A model generated the notes under the pieces. The model had not been told where the DNA came from. It saw only the letters and a list, made by a program, of their open reading frames with translations, and did no database searches. A program made the translations under genes and the position numbers. Shown piece by piece: positions 1 to 8,842 of a stretch of DNA of 64,000 bases. Source of the stretch: CAG-465 sp964653805. GTDB taxonomy: Bacteria; Bacillota; Clostridia; TANB77; CAG-465. The stretch is from the NCBI GenBank assembly GCA_964653805.1, contig CAZZFS010000001.1, positions 99,455 through 163,454 on the forward strand, in the 5' to 3' direction. Every line of letters begins with the position of its first letter. The first letter of the stretch is position 1.

Positions 1-2
1 TA

Positions 3-491
3 TGTGATGAATATCAAGTTTTTGCAAATTCGGAAGATGCTGAATTCTTTTCACTGTCTAGGGAATATAAATGTATAAATGTAGTTAGTATGCAAAGTTA
101 TACCTCACTTGTTAATAGTATGAAAAACAGACATTCTGCATATGTTATAATACAAAATTTAGTAAATAAAATATGGTTTAGAAATGATGATTTAGAAACT
201 GTTAATCAAATAATAAAACAAGTAGGAAAAAGTATGGTTGAAAATAAAAGTTTGAATTTTAGTGAAACAGGACAAAACACAAAATATAATTTTTTATCAA
301 AAGGATTTAAAGAATATAAATCAGGGCTTTCACAAAGCTATAGTTTAAGTGAAAAATTAGAATATATTGTAGATGAAAAATATATAATGCAAGATTTAAA
401 AACTTTTGAAGCAATATGTATGTTGTCAGATGGAAATAGCATTAATTTTGAAAAGAAAATAAAAATGAAAAGGTGGGATGAAAATGAATAA
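3..491 (+). CDS. T4SS coupling-type ATPase, C-terminal part (partial)
   Basis: The reading frame is open from the window's first bases, so the start lies to the left; 162 residues are visible. It begins CDEYQVFANSEDAEFFSLSR, a Walker-B-like acidic motif followed by the segment expected after it, then SMQSYTSLVNSM and VIIQNLVNKIWFRND. This resembles the C-terminal motor part of TraD/TraG/VirD4-like conjugation ATPases (TraM-recognition type). The next gene overlaps its end by 8 bases and is pilin-like, which supports a T4SS operon. A VirB4-type ATPase is the alternative. The Walker A region is outside the window, so the subfamily is not settled. Confidence 0.6.
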   Translation, partial: CDEYQVFANSEDAEFFSLSREYKCINVVSMQSYTSLVNSMKNRHSAYVIIQNLVNKIWFRNDDLETVNQIIKQVGKSMVENKSLNFSETGQNTKYNFLSKGFKEYKSGLSQSYSLSEKLEYIVDEKYIMQDLKTFEAICMLSDGNSINFEKKIKMKRWDENE

Positions 492-942
492 AATAATTGA
501 CAAAATAATAATTAAAAAAATAAATAAAATAGATAATAAAATAACAGAAAAAGTTATACCTAAAACAACTGTTGAAAGTGTGGAAAACATAGCATCAATA
601 GAAAACAAAAGATTAAAATTAATAAAAAATATAATAATTTTTCTAACAATAATAATATGTTTAAGTATTGTTTTATCTACAATTTATGGAGCTACAACAA
701 CACCGACTTTAGTAAATAAATTAAACTCTGCTTTTAAAAAGATTCAAGAATATTTAGTTAAACTTGCCACTCCAACAGCTGGGATTGCAATAGCTACAGG
801 AGTTATGATGAGGAAGTTAAGTTTTGGCGATGAAGAAAAAATGGTAAAAGGTAAAAAAGTTATAGTAAATGCAATTGTAGGATATGCAATAATAATTTCT
901 ATAGATTTAATTATTAAATTTGTAAGTTCGGTATTAGACTAA
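484..942 (+). CDS. VirB2/TrbC-like pilin-type membrane protein
   Basis: A 152-residue protein. The first ~50 residues are basic and Ile-rich, followed by a hydrophobic segment ending ...TIYGA (likely signal or membrane anchor), an amphipathic stretch, a second hydrophobic segment with TPTAGIAIATGVMMRKL, and a third ending in LIIKFVSSVLD. The hydrophobic, Gly-containing hairpin matches the VirB2/TrbC pilin layout of Gram-positive conjugation systems. The ATG at 484 is preferred to the one six bases earlier because AGGTGGG (471-477) lies six bases upstream of it. It overlaps the ATPase gene and abuts the VirB6-like gene. The role as T4SS pilus or channel subunit is inferred. Confidence 0.6.
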   Translation: MNKIIDKIIIKKINKIDNKITEKVIPKTTVESVENIASIENKRLKLIKNIIIFLTIIICLSIVLSTIYGATTTPTLVNKLNSAFKKIQEYLVKLATPTAGIAIATGVMMRKLSFGDEEKMVKGKKVIVNAIVGYAIIISIDLIIKFVSSVLD

Positions 943-943
943 T

Positions 944-1783
944 ATGGAAGTTCAAAATTTATTAAATAGTTTAAATGTGATTTCAGAAAAATTATTTAAA
1001 GCAGTAGAAGGGCAAGTATACGAAGTGCTAGATAATATTGTTATAATTGAGCCAGATATTTTGACAACAGAACCTTTAAAAAATATATTTTTTGAAGATA
1101 AAATAAACGGTATTGTTATAATAGCTAATGCATTAATAATGTTTTACGTAGTGCATTATATTTTTACACAATTAATAGCTGTATATAATGGAAATCAAGC
1201 TGAAAATATTTATCATTTTATATTAAAAACAATTATAATAACGTTAGTGGTAAATAATAGTTATTTTTTGTGTCAACAAATTTTAGAAATAACAGATGCT
1301 CTAACTACTGGTATTTCAATATTTACAAGTGAATTATCAAAACAAGAAATAAGTTTTACTAATTTAAAAGAAAACATTATTTCAATGAAAGATTTTATGA
1401 ATAGTGAATTATTAAGTTTAGATGGTTTAATAAAAGGAATAATTTCTTTTGGAGCAGTATCTATTTTGCTTAATTTTTCTATAAGATATGTTACAATTAT
1501 ATTTTTAATAATAATATCACCACTTGCTTTAGTAACGCTTTGCAATAGTTTAACAAGTGGTATTTGTAAATCATGGTTTAAAATTTTAATAGTTAATTTA
1601 AGTATACAACTTTTTGTTAAGTTAATTATATTAATACCGATAATGTATAAAGATGTTAATAATATAATGTATAAAATAATACTAGTTGGAACTATCTATA
1701 TATTATATAAAATAAATAATTTTACAAAAGAATTTCTAGTTAAAATATCTTCAGAAGTACAGATGAAAAATATATTTAAATAA
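944..1783 (+). CDS. VirB6/TrbL-like polytopic membrane protein
   Basis: A 279-residue protein with about six hydrophobic segments: around residues 52-80, 85-105, 160-178, 180-200, 215-236 and 238-258. The central stretch with TSGICKSWFKILIVNLSIQL is typical of VirB6-like inner-membrane channel proteins. The start is one base after the previous stop, so translational coupling is likely, and no strong Shine-Dalgarno is seen. Position between a pilin-like and a PrgI-like gene supports a T4SS core-channel role. Sequence alone is weakly diagnostic for this family. Confidence 0.5.
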   Translation: MEVQNLLNSLNVISEKLFKAVEGQVYEVLDNIVIIEPDILTTEPLKNIFFEDKINGIVIIANALIMFYVVHYIFTQLIAVYNGNQAENIYHFILKTIIITLVVNNSYFLCQQILEITDALTTGISIFTSELSKQEISFTNLKENIISMKDFMNSELLSLDGLIKGIISFGAVSILLNFSIRYVTIIFLIIISPLALVTLCNSLTSGICKSWFKILIVNLSIQLFVKLIILIPIMYKDVNNIMYKIILVGTIYILYKINNFTKEFLVKISSEVQMKNIFK

Positions 1784-1875
1784 TTAGAAAATTAAAAAAC
1801 AAAATAAATTGTATTAAAAATAGAATATAAATATAAGTTATAAAAAAGATAAGTTATAAAGGAAAAGGTATTTAA

Positions 1876-2223
1876 ATGGAAGAAATAAATGATAAAAAAA
1901 ATATATATATGAATTATATAAGACAAAATAAATGGTTAGGTATAATAGATTATAAATCATTGGTATGTATTTTAATCTATACATTTGGTATAATATATTT
2001 TTTAAGTTTAGTTAATATTAATTTAGAAATTCGTATATATATATTCTTTGTTTTAGTTATACCAATAGTTGCTTTGTTTTGTTTAAACACAAATAATCAA
2101 AATATAAGTACAGTAGATATTTTAATCATAATTTTAAAATATAAGTTTAATAGCAAGATATATGTAGATATAGATTCAAAAAAATATTTTGGACCTATAA
2201 AATATATAAAATATGACAAATAA
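1876..2223 (+). CDS. PrgI/VirB3-like small membrane protein
   Basis: A 115-residue protein with a short charged N-terminus, two adjacent hydrophobic segments (about residues 25-45 and 50-68) and a ~45-residue cytoplasmic-looking tail. Two membrane passes with both ends inside is the PrgI/VirB3 architecture. AAAGGAAAAGG precedes the ATG. It is the last gene of the T4SS cluster on this side; the next gene has its own promoter. Its T4SS assignment rests on topology and context. Confidence 0.45.
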   Translation: MEEINDKKNIYMNYIRQNKWLGIIDYKSLVCILIYTFGIIYFLSLVNINLEIRIYIFFVLVIPIVALFCLNTNNQNISTVDILIIILKYKFNSKIYVDIDSKKYFGPIKYIKYDK

Positions 2224-2225
2224 TG

Positions 2226-2254
2226 TTGATGTATTTTAATATATATGGTATAGT
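2226..2254 (+). promoter_or_regulatory. Promoter of the dnaD-dnaI unit
   Basis: TTGATG (2226-2231), 17 bp, TATAGT (2249-2254). It gives the replication-initiator pair a start separate from the T4SS genes upstream. Confidence 0.5.
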
Positions 2255-2376
2255 ATAAGATATATAAAAATACGGAAGATAAAAATAAAATTTGAAAAAA
2301 AGATTTAAATATAAATGAAATTAAAAAATAAGAGATATAATTATCAAAAAATGTTTTAAGTGTGGGAGAAATTATT

Positions 2377-3348
2377 ATGAAATTTGTACAAAAAAATAAA
2401 GTTGAATTAAGCGATACGTTATTACCTGATTTATTTATAACGAATTCTATGTTATCGTTACAAGAAGTAGATATTAAGTTATATTTATATATACTTTTTT
2501 TAAGTAAATCATCAAAAGAATTAGATCTTTTAGCAATAGCAAAAAAAATAGGCTTTTCTGAGCAAGAATTAAATTTAAGTTTTGATAGATTACAATCAGA
2601 AGAACTTTTAATTAAGACAACAGGTGGGTTTAATATAGTAGATTTAAAAGAATCTGAAATAAATAAATCATATATACCAAAAATAGAACCTAGAAGAACC
2701 AAAGTACAAACTGAACAAGAAAGAAAAAGAATTGCTGCTGCAACAGCTATAAATGAAAGCTTTTTTCAAGGTATAATGTCTTTAAGTTGGTATACAGATA
2801 TAAGTTCAATGTTTGAAAATTATAAATTTACAGAAGAAGTAATGATAGCACTTTTTCATTATTGTCAAGAAAAAAAAGCATTAAATAAAAAGTATGTTCA
2901 TGCAGTTGCAGAAACTTGGTACAAAGGCAATGTAAAAGCATTTGAAGATTTAGAAAAATTCTTAGAAAATTATGATAATATATTAAAAATAAAGCAAAAA
3001 ATATCAAAAGCTTTAAGAATGAGTAGAAATTTCACCAAATATGAAGAACAATATATTGATGTTTGGATTAAAGAATATAATTACGATTTTAATATGATAG
3101 AAGAAGCTTTAAAAAGGACAGTTTCTAAAGCTAATCCGACAATAAGCTATATAAATGGAATACTTTCTAATTGGTATAAAAAAGGATATAAAGAAGTAAA
3201 AGATTTAGAAGATGATTTAAAAAATACTGCTGAAAAATATAAAACAATAGGAAATAAGTCGAATGCAAATCAAAATTCAAAATCAAAATATCAAAATTAT
3301 GAACAAAGAAGTTATGATGATTTAGAATCTTTTTATGATAATATGTAA
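2377..3348 (+). CDS. DnaD/DnaB_2-domain replication initiation protein
   Basis: A 323-residue protein. The N-terminal ~105 residues form a winged-helix-like region (LDLLAIAKKIGFSEQELN). Two copies of the DnaD-family signature YxxxIxxxW-type follow: YVHAVAETW near residue 173 and YINGILSNW near 258. In Firmicutes such proteins (DnaD, DnaB) remodel DNA at the origin or at stalled forks and help load the replicative helicase. The helicase-loader gene follows 89 bp downstream on the same strand. ATG 2377 is chosen over GTG 2362 because TGGGAG (2363-2368) is its Shine-Dalgarno. The C-terminal tail is Asn/Ser/Gln-rich. Confidence 0.85.
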   Translation: MKFVQKNKVELSDTLLPDLFITNSMLSLQEVDIKLYLYILFLSKSSKELDLLAIAKKIGFSEQELNLSFDRLQSEELLIKTTGGFNIVDLKESEINKSYIPKIEPRRTKVQTEQERKRIAAATAINESFFQGIMSLSWYTDISSMFENYKFTEEVMIALFHYCQEKKALNKKYVHAVAETWYKGNVKAFEDLEKFLENYDNILKIKQKISKALRMSRNFTKYEEQYIDVWIKEYNYDFNMIEEALKRTVSKANPTISYINGILSNWYKKGYKEVKDLEDDLKNTAEKYKTIGNKSNANQNSKSKYQNYEQRSYDDLESFYDNM

Positions 3349-3437
3349 TTTGAATTGAAAATAAAAGAGTAAATAAAAAACAAACAAATATTATAAAAGA
3401 AAAAGATGATTTTTAAATTGTCAAAAAGGGGGATAGT

Positions 3438-4451
3438 ATGGATAATTATATTTTTAAACAAATAAAGAGAGAATATGATATAAAAAGACAAAAGAAAATA
3501 AAAGAAGCAACTAAAAAAAAAGAAGAAATATATACTAATATCCCTAAATTAAGTCAAATAGAAGAAGAAATTAATTTATTAGCAATAAAATCAGCTAAAA
3601 TGATGCTAAATGCAGATGAATTAACAAAACAAATAGAACAAGAAAAGATAGAAAATAGTTTAAAAAAATTAGAAGAACAAAAAGAAAAAGAATTAAAGAA
3701 AAATGGCATTAAAAATATAGATTTTGAACCAGATTTTGATTGTAAAACATGTAAAGATACAGGTATTATAATTGAAAAAGGTAAAACAAAATATTGTGCA
3801 TGTTTTACACAAGAAATTATAAACAATACATATAAACAGTCAAATATGTTAAAGTTGGATGAAGAAAATTTTGAAACTTTTGATATTTGTTATTATTCTA
3901 AAAAAGCTGATAAAGAAAAATATGGCATAGAAAGATCACCTATAGAAAATATAGAATGTATAAAAAAAGTTTCAAAAGATTTTTGTGATAATATAAGTAA
4001 TAGAGAACAAAAAAATCTGCTATTTACAGGTAATACAGGACTTGGAAAAAGTTTTTTAGCTAATTGTATAGCAAAAGAATTAATTGAAAAAGGTAAAACG
4101 GTAGTATATCAAACAGCCCCAATACTTATGGATAAAGTTATAGAATATAAATTTTCATATAATAAAACAGGTGTAGAAAAAGAACAATATGAAAAAATAT
4201 TTGAAGTGGATTTATTAATAATAGATGATTTAGGAACTGAAACAATGAGTAATGTTAAATTTACTGAATTGTTTAATATAATAAATACTAGATTATTAAG
4301 AAATAAAAAAATATTAATATCAACAAATCTTACTCTAAATCAATTATATAAAGAATATGATGAAAGAGTTATTTCTAGACTTATTGGTAATTTTACTATA
4401 TGTAAATTTGTTGGTGATGATATTAGATTAAAGAAAAAAAGAATAGAATAG
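3438..4451 (+). CDS. DnaI/DnaC-like replicative helicase loader ATPase
   Basis: A 337-residue AAA+ ATPase. The N-terminal half has a charged coiled coil (residues ~10-85) and a zinc-binding cluster CKTC...CAC (about residues 102-122), as in the helicase-binding domain of DnaI. The ATPase half has Walker A GNTGLGKS (~197-204), Walker B LLIIDDLG (~258-265), sensor ISTN and an SRLIGN arginine-finger region. The product is expected to load the hexameric helicase onto DNA with the DnaD-like protein encoded just upstream. GGGGG precedes the ATG. A terminator follows at 4478. Confidence 0.87.
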   Translation: MDNYIFKQIKREYDIKRQKKIKEATKKKEEIYTNIPKLSQIEEEINLLAIKSAKMMLNADELTKQIEQEKIENSLKKLEEQKEKELKKNGIKNIDFEPDFDCKTCKDTGIIIEKGKTKYCACFTQEIINNTYKQSNMLKLDEENFETFDICYYSKKADKEKYGIERSPIENIECIKKVSKDFCDNISNREQKNLLFTGNTGLGKSFLANCIAKELIEKGKTVVYQTAPILMDKVIEYKFSYNKTGVEKEQYEKIFEVDLLIIDDLGTETMSNVKFTELFNIINTRLLRNKKILISTNLTLNQLYKEYDERVISRLIGNFTICKFVGDDIRLKKKRIE

Positions 4452-4477
4452 TTAATAGAATATAAAATATAAAAAAT

Positions 4478-4520
4478 AAAAAGTAAAGAAATTGTATGTG
4501 GTTTCTTTACTTTTTATTTG
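4478..4520 (+). terminator. Rho-independent terminator after dnaI-like gene
   Basis: Perfect 14-bp stem: AAAAAGTAAAGAAA (4478-4491) with TTTCTTTACTTTTT (4502-4515), 10-base loop, U-rich tail. Confidence 0.85.
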
Positions 4521-4601
4521 TATATAAAATTTATGAATAAAAAAACACATTAAATTCATAAATCATACATAATAACAAGGTATAATATAAGTATTATATA
4601 T

Positions 4602-4630
4602 TTGCAAAAAGTGTTAAAATTTGGTATAAT
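4602..4630 (+). promoter_or_regulatory. Promoter of two-component operon
   Basis: TTGCAA (4602-4607), 17 bp, TATAAT (4625-4630), about 80 bp upstream of the response regulator start. Confidence 0.7.
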
Positions 4631-4709
4631 GGAACTAATAAACAAAAAGAATAACTATATAAAAACAAATACACTTGATTATAAAAAATATTAGAAGGGA
4701 GTGTTAGAA

Positions 4710-5372
4710 ATGAAACTTTTAGTTATAGATGATGATATTGATTTAAGAGAGATAATAGTAGAATATGCTAAATATGAAAATTATGAAATACTTGAAGCAG
4801 AAGATGGAATAAAAGGAATAGAATTAATTAAAGAAAATGATTTTGATTTAATTATAGTTGATGTAATGATGCCAAAAATTGATGGATTTACTACAGTAAA
4901 GGAAATAAAAAAAATAAAAGATATCCCTATAATTATGCTATCAGCTAGAAGTGAAGAGTATGATAAACTTTATGGATATGAAATAGGTATTGTTGATTAT
5001 ATGACAAAACCATTTAGTCCAAGAGAACTTATGGCAAAAATAAAAGTAGCAACAAGAAAAAATGAAAATTTAAGTTCTAAATATATGTTTTCAAATGTTG
5101 TTATAAATACTGATTCTCGCAAAGTAATGGTTGATGATAATGTAGTTGAATTTACACTAAAGGAATATGATGTTTTGCTTTATTTAGTAAAAAATAAAGG
5201 TATTGTTTTATCAAGAGAACAAATATTAAATGGAGTGTGGGGTTATGAATATTATGGTGTAGATAGAACAGTAGATACACATATAAAATTAATAAGAAAT
5301 AAATTAGATAAATATAAGGAGCATATAAAAACGTTGAGAGGAGTTGGTTATAAATTTGATGAAAAAATTTAA
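4710..5372 (+). CDS. OmpR/PhoB-family response regulator
   Basis: A 220-residue regulator. The receiver domain (1-~115) has the acidic pair IDDDID near the N-terminus, phospho-acceptor Asp near residue 51 in VDVMMPKIDG, and the TKPF lysine. The C-terminal winged-helix domain has the usual FTLKEYDVLLYL and RTVDTHIKLIRNKL stretches. ATG 4710 is used: AGAAGGGAG lies nine bases upstream, whereas it abuts the GTG at 4701. The kinase gene overlaps its 3' end by 14 bases, so they are co-transcribed and work as a pair. The signal is unknown. One point is unusual: the usual E/A-I-GADDY segment reads EIGIVDY. Confidence 0.92.
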   Translation: MKLLVIDDDIDLREIIVEYAKYENYEILEAEDGIKGIELIKENDFDLIIVDVMMPKIDGFTTVKEIKKIKDIPIIMLSARSEEYDKLYGYEIGIVDYMTKPFSPRELMAKIKVATRKNENLSSKYMFSNVVINTDSRKVMVDDNVVEFTLKEYDVLLYLVKNKGIVLSREQILNGVWGYEYYGVDRTVDTHIKLIRNKLDKYKEHIKTLRGVGYKFDEKI

Positions 5373-6726
5373 TAGTTTAAACACAAAACTTATTTTTAAT
5401 TTTTTATTTTTCTCAATATCTATATTACTTATAATATGGTTTATGCAAGCTATAATGTTAAAAACAACATATGAATCTATAAGGAAAAATGAAATAAATA
5501 GTATGTCATATACAGCTGAAAAGATATATAATAATATTGATAAATTAAATGAATTAGCATATAAATATGATGTGAAAATTTTAATTTTAGATGATGATTT
5601 AACAACAATAGTAGCAACAGATGATAATATAGGAAGTTTACCAAGATCATTTAATATGCAAATAGCTCAAGTTTTAAATAATTTAAAAAATGAAAATGAA
5701 ATAAATCATGATATAACTACTAATAAATTTAATACAATTTTAAATGTTTATGCAAGAAGTATAGGAGATGGTAAATATATAGCAGTAATTTCGACTATAA
5801 ATCCAATATCGTCAACCGTAAGGGTAATGACAATACAATTAGTATATATAACAATATTTTCTTTAATTTTTGCTGTTGTAGTTGCTATTATATTATCAAA
5901 AAAATTATCAAAACCTATATATGATATAAATGAAAAGGCAAAGGAATTAGAAAAGGGGAACTTCGATATCAATTTTAAACAAGGTTATTATACAGAAATA
6001 GATGAGTTATCATCCACTTTAAATAATGCGTCAGAGAAACTTAAAATAACTAATAGATTGAGAAAAGAAGTTATTGCAAATGTTTCACATGATTTAAAAA
6101 CTCCTTTAGCTACTATAAAAGGTTATTCAGAGATGTTACAAGATATTTCTGGAGGAGTTAAAGAAAAAAGAGATGTTCAATTAAAGAAGATTTCAAAAGA
6201 AGTAGATAATTTGAATTTATTAATTTCAGATATGCTAAACTTATCAAAATTAGAAACAGTAGATAACGGATTAGAATTAAAAGAAATTAATTTAATAGAT
6301 ATTGTTTATGATGTTATAGCAAGATTTGATCATATATGTGAAAAAACAAATGTTAAAATAGAATTTAAAAAAGATATAGAAAATATAACAATAAAAGCAG
6401 ACAAAATAAAATTATCACAAGTTATATATAATTTAATTGCAAATGCTATAAGTTTTGTAGGAGAAGATAAAACGGTATATGTAATAGTTAAAAAAACAAA
6501 TGATAAAATAAAGGTAGAAGTAAAAGATAATGGAAAGGGTATAAGTGAAGAAAATCAAAAGTATATATTTGAAAGATATTATAAAACAAATGATAAATTT
6601 AGAAAACTAGGTATATCAACAGGGCTTGGACTTTCTATTGTTAAAAATTTATTAGAAAAACATAATTTTAAATATGGAATAATATCAAAAGAAAATTGTG
6701 GAACGATTTTTTGGTTTGAAATTTAG
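5359..6726 (+). CDS. Membrane sensor histidine kinase
   Basis: A 455-residue kinase with two membrane segments (about residues 8-30 and 157-180) enclosing a ~125-residue extracellular sensor, then HAMP, HisKA with NVSHDLKTPLATIKGYSEML (phospho-His near 243), and an HATPase domain with NLIANAI (N box), VKDNGKGIS (G1) and TGLGLSIV (G2). ATG 5359 overlaps the regulator's end; an in-frame TTG at 5344 next to GAGGAG is an alternative start. It is likely to phosphorylate the regulator encoded just upstream. Confidence 0.92.
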   Translation: MKKFNSLNTKLIFNFLFFSISILLIIWFMQAIMLKTTYESIRKNEINSMSYTAEKIYNNIDKLNELAYKYDVKILILDDDLTTIVATDDNIGSLPRSFNMQIAQVLNNLKNENEINHDITTNKFNTILNVYARSIGDGKYIAVISTINPISSTVRVMTIQLVYITIFSLIFAVVVAIILSKKLSKPIYDINEKAKELEKGNFDINFKQGYYTEIDELSSTLNNASEKLKITNRLRKEVIANVSHDLKTPLATIKGYSEMLQDISGGVKEKRDVQLKKISKEVDNLNLLISDMLNLSKLETVDNGLELKEINLIDIVYDVIARFDHICEKTNVKIEFKKDIENITIKADKIKLSQVIYNLIANAISFVGEDKTVYVIVKKTNDKIKVEVKDNGKGISEENQKYIFERYYKTNDKFRKLGISTGLGLSIVKNLLEKHNFKYGIISKENCGTIFWFEI

Positions 6727-6813
6727 ATTAATGTGACGAAAAAAACATATTATATTCATCAACACTTCAAATAACAATAGTAAAATATAGTTATGAAAAG
6801 TGAGGTGATAAAA

Positions 6814-7155
6814 ATGAAAAAAATAGCGATGTTAGCATTAGGTATTGTATTAGTTACTGTAACAGTAGGTGGTGTATACGCAACTACAGTTGATACTGAA
6901 ACTAAAACAAATGCTAATTGCAATGTATCAATTGAATCAAAAACTGAAACATTAAAAAAATATGTAGCAGATGGAAAAATAACACAAGAAAAAGCTGATG
7001 AAATATTAAAACAATTAGAAAATTGTGATGGTACTGGAAATGCTAAAATTGGTCAAACTAACGGAATAAAATTTGGTAGTGGTAATGGCCAAGGTGAAGG
7101 CAAAGGTAGAGGAATAAAAAATATGAATTGTGAAAATTGTACATCAGAACAATAA
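6814..7155 (+). CDS. Small secreted protein, Gly/Asn/Cys-rich tail
   Basis: A 113-residue protein. It has a clear signal peptide (MKKIAMLALGIVLVTVTVGG, cleavage near VYA), then a short helical segment LKKYVADGKITQEKADEILK that resembles the SHOCT/DUF2680 type of bundle, then a Gly-rich tail ending in CENCTSEQ. GAGGTG lies six bases before ATG 6814, which is therefore preferred over the ATG at 6793. It lies 87 bp downstream of the sensor kinase and may belong to that regulon (inference). Function unknown. Confidence 0.75.
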   Translation: MKKIAMLALGIVLVTVTVGGVYATTVDTETKTNANCNVSIESKTETLKKYVADGKITQEKADEILKQLENCDGTGNAKIGQTNGIKFGSGNGQGEGKGRGIKNMNCENCTSEQ

Positions 7156-7200
7156 ATAAAAACAAAAACAAACAAAAACAAACAAAAATAAACAAAATAT
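7156..7200 (+). repeat. Low-complexity AAACA repeat tract
   Basis: About five imperfect tandem copies of AAACA/AAACAA between the small secreted protein gene and its terminator. Simple-sequence spacer; no function evident. Confidence 0.5.
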
Positions 7201-7206
7201 AAAATT

Positions 7207-7247
7207 AAAAAGTCTTGGTAGATTTAAAAAATACCAAGACTTTTTGT
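7207..7247 (+). terminator. Rho-independent terminator
   Basis: 14-bp stem AAAAAGTCTTGGTA (7207-7220) with TACCAAGACTTTTT (7232-7245), followed by more T. Confidence 0.88.
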
Positions 7248-7318
7248 TGTGTTTTGGATAGTTAGAATAGTAAGGGAGAAAGTATTTAAAAATATAATCA
7301 TAAAATTAATTATATTTT

Positions 7319-7828
7319 TTATATTTTAAAATCAATTATGTTTTTTGTAATATAATCTATTGTTTCGTTTACTGTTAAGTTAGAAGTATCAATTATGTTA
7401 CTTTCGTTATATTCATTATTTTTAAAATCATGTAATAAAGTTAAACAACGATCACCCATTTGACAATCTATTGGTCTATAACTATCTCTTTTTAAAAGTG
7501 TTTTTTCATCGACCATTAAAATAATAAAATGTACATCAAAATTTAAAAAAGAATCTTTTAATAATTCTAATCTTTCTAAAGGTATTATATAATTAAAAAC
7601 AACATCATAACCATTATTTAAATATATTTTTATAGTATTAATACAAATATCAAAAAAACATATTAAGATGATTACCATCTTCCTAAGGACAAGTATATCC
7701 ACCTACAACTTGATGATATATTTCATCTCCCGCTATAACAGCCGACTTAGATTTCGTGTTAGAGATTTTTTTGTTATAGTACTTTTTCCAACACCAGTTG
7801 GACCTGTTATTATATATAAATTAGCCAT
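7319..7828 (-). pseudogene. P-loop nucleotide kinase gene, broken (frameshifts plus nonsense)
   Basis: Read from ATG 7828 on the minus strand, with AAGGAGG upstream, the product starts MANLYIITGPTGVGKST, a classic P-loop. The frame is then lost in a 7-base A run (7765-7771). In the compensating frame the protein continues AVIAGDEIYHQVVGGYTCP, meets a TAG at 7681-7683 where a Trp codon would fit, and returns to the first frame through a 7-base T run (plus-strand A run 7652-7658). It then reads DICINTIKIYLNNGYDVV to DRCLTLLHDF and a stop at 7319. Repaired, it is a ~170-residue nucleotide-kinase-like ATPase. Two indels sit in homopolymers and could be sequence errors; the stop is a substitution. 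Confidence 0.8.
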
Positions 7829-7948
7829 AATTATCCTCCTTTTAATATATGTATATTGTAGCATAAAAAAGTAAAAAAAATTAATTTTAATAAAAAAACA
7901 TGTTAAATTTTAAAAAAATCTGGTTTTAAAGTTTTTTTAAAATATTTA

Positions 7949-7977
7949 TTGTAATAATAAGTATTTAATAGTATAAT
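7949..7977 (+). promoter_or_regulatory. Promoter upstream of the anchored protein at 8083
   Basis: TTGTAA (7949-7954), 17 bp, TATAAT (7972-7977). Further down, 8022-8042 carries three tandem ACTTAT copies in the expected 5' leader. Confidence 0.6.
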
Positions 7978-8082
7978 TTGGTATAAAAGATGTATAAGTA
8001 TTTAATATTTTGATTAATAAGGACTTATACTTATACTTATATTTTATCTAATTCAAAAAACATAATAAAAGAGGAGTGTAAT

Positions 8083-8790
8083 ATGAAGAAAAATTTAAAA
8101 AAAGGAAGAGTTAATAGAGTAGTGTTTTTAATTATTTTAATTGTTATTGCTATAATAACAATAATAGGCCTTTTAAATAATAAAGGAAAAAATAATAGTG
8201 ATGTTGAAACATATGGAGATAAAGAAATAAAAGCTTTATTAATAAAAGGTTTTGATAATATGAAAAATTTTTCAGCTGAAGAATTTTCTGCGCAAACAGA
8301 ATCATTAAATAAAAAGATAACTATTAAAGATAATATTAGGAAAATAAGTACCAAAGATACAGAGGGATATTTATTAATAGATTTAAATTCAGAAAAAGAA
8401 GTTGTTGTTAATACAAATAAAAAAAATGCTATACAAATAAAAATAGCAGAAATAGGAAGTATAAATGATTTCAAATATAGTCCGTTTGTAACTGAATTAG
8501 AGTTGACTGTAAAAGTAAAATATGAATATTTAAAAAAAGAACAATATAAAAATAAAGAGTGCATTGTTGTAAAACAAATATATAATAACAATTCAAATAA
8601 AACATTAATTCAAAATATATATCGTGTTTTTTGGATAGAAGAAAAAACAGGGTATATAATAGGAATAGGTGAAATTTATAATACAAAAGATGAGATTGTG
8701 GAAAATGTGTATTATGATAATATAAAAATTAATGAATTAAAAGATAGTGATTTTGAAATTCCAAAAGATTATAAAATTACTGAAAAATAA
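8083..8790 (+). CDS. Membrane-anchored extracytoplasmic protein, LolA/RseB-like fold possible
   Basis: A 235-residue protein: basic N-terminus, one hydrophobic segment (residues ~13-33), then an exported domain rich in alternating polar/hydrophobic strands (YLLIDLNSEKEVVVNTN, ELTVKVKYEYLK, YRVFWIEEKTGYIIGIG) ending DSDFEIPKDYKI. The strand pattern and the closing phrase about a difference before a proline-lysine resemble outer-membrane lipoprotein-sorting-like (LolA/MucB) domains found anchored in Firmicutes. That is an inference from pattern. GAGGAGTG precedes the ATG. It ends at a convergent terminator shared with dnaJ. Confidence 0.6.
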   Translation: MKKNLKKGRVNRVVFLIILIVIAIITIIGLLNNKGKNNSDVETYGDKEIKALLIKGFDNMKNFSAEEFSAQTESLNKKITIKDNIRKISTKDTEGYLLIDLNSEKEVVVNTNKKNAIQIKIAEIGSINDFKYSPFVTELELTVKVKYEYLKKEQYKNKECIVVKQIYNNNSNKTLIQNIYRVFWIEEKTGYIIGIGEIYNTKDEIVENVYYDNIKINELKDSDFEIPKDYKITEK

Positions 8791-8804
8791 AATATTATAG
8801 AATT

Positions 8805-8842
8805 GAAAAATCAAGTAATTTTAATTAATTACTTGATTTTTC
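8805..8842. terminator. Bidirectional terminator between convergent genes
   Basis: 16-bp perfect stem GAAAAATCAAGTAATT (8805-8820) / AATTACTTGATTTTTC (8827-8842). It overlaps the last codons of the dnaJ-like gene and serves both strands. Confidence 0.8.

Noticed and set aside
7156..7200. AAACA tandem tract as a CRISPR-like or regulatory repeat
   Set aside because: Unit too short and imperfect, no spacers; simple A-rich drift before a terminator.
7681..7683. TAG read as an amino acid (recoded stop)
   Set aside because: TAG serves as an ordinary stop in several genes here (e.g. ends of secreted, VirD4-operon and rplO genes) and this gene also has two frameshifts.
8022..8042. Three ACTTAT repeats in the leader of the gene at 8083
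   Set aside because: Too short to distinguish from chance in this base composition.
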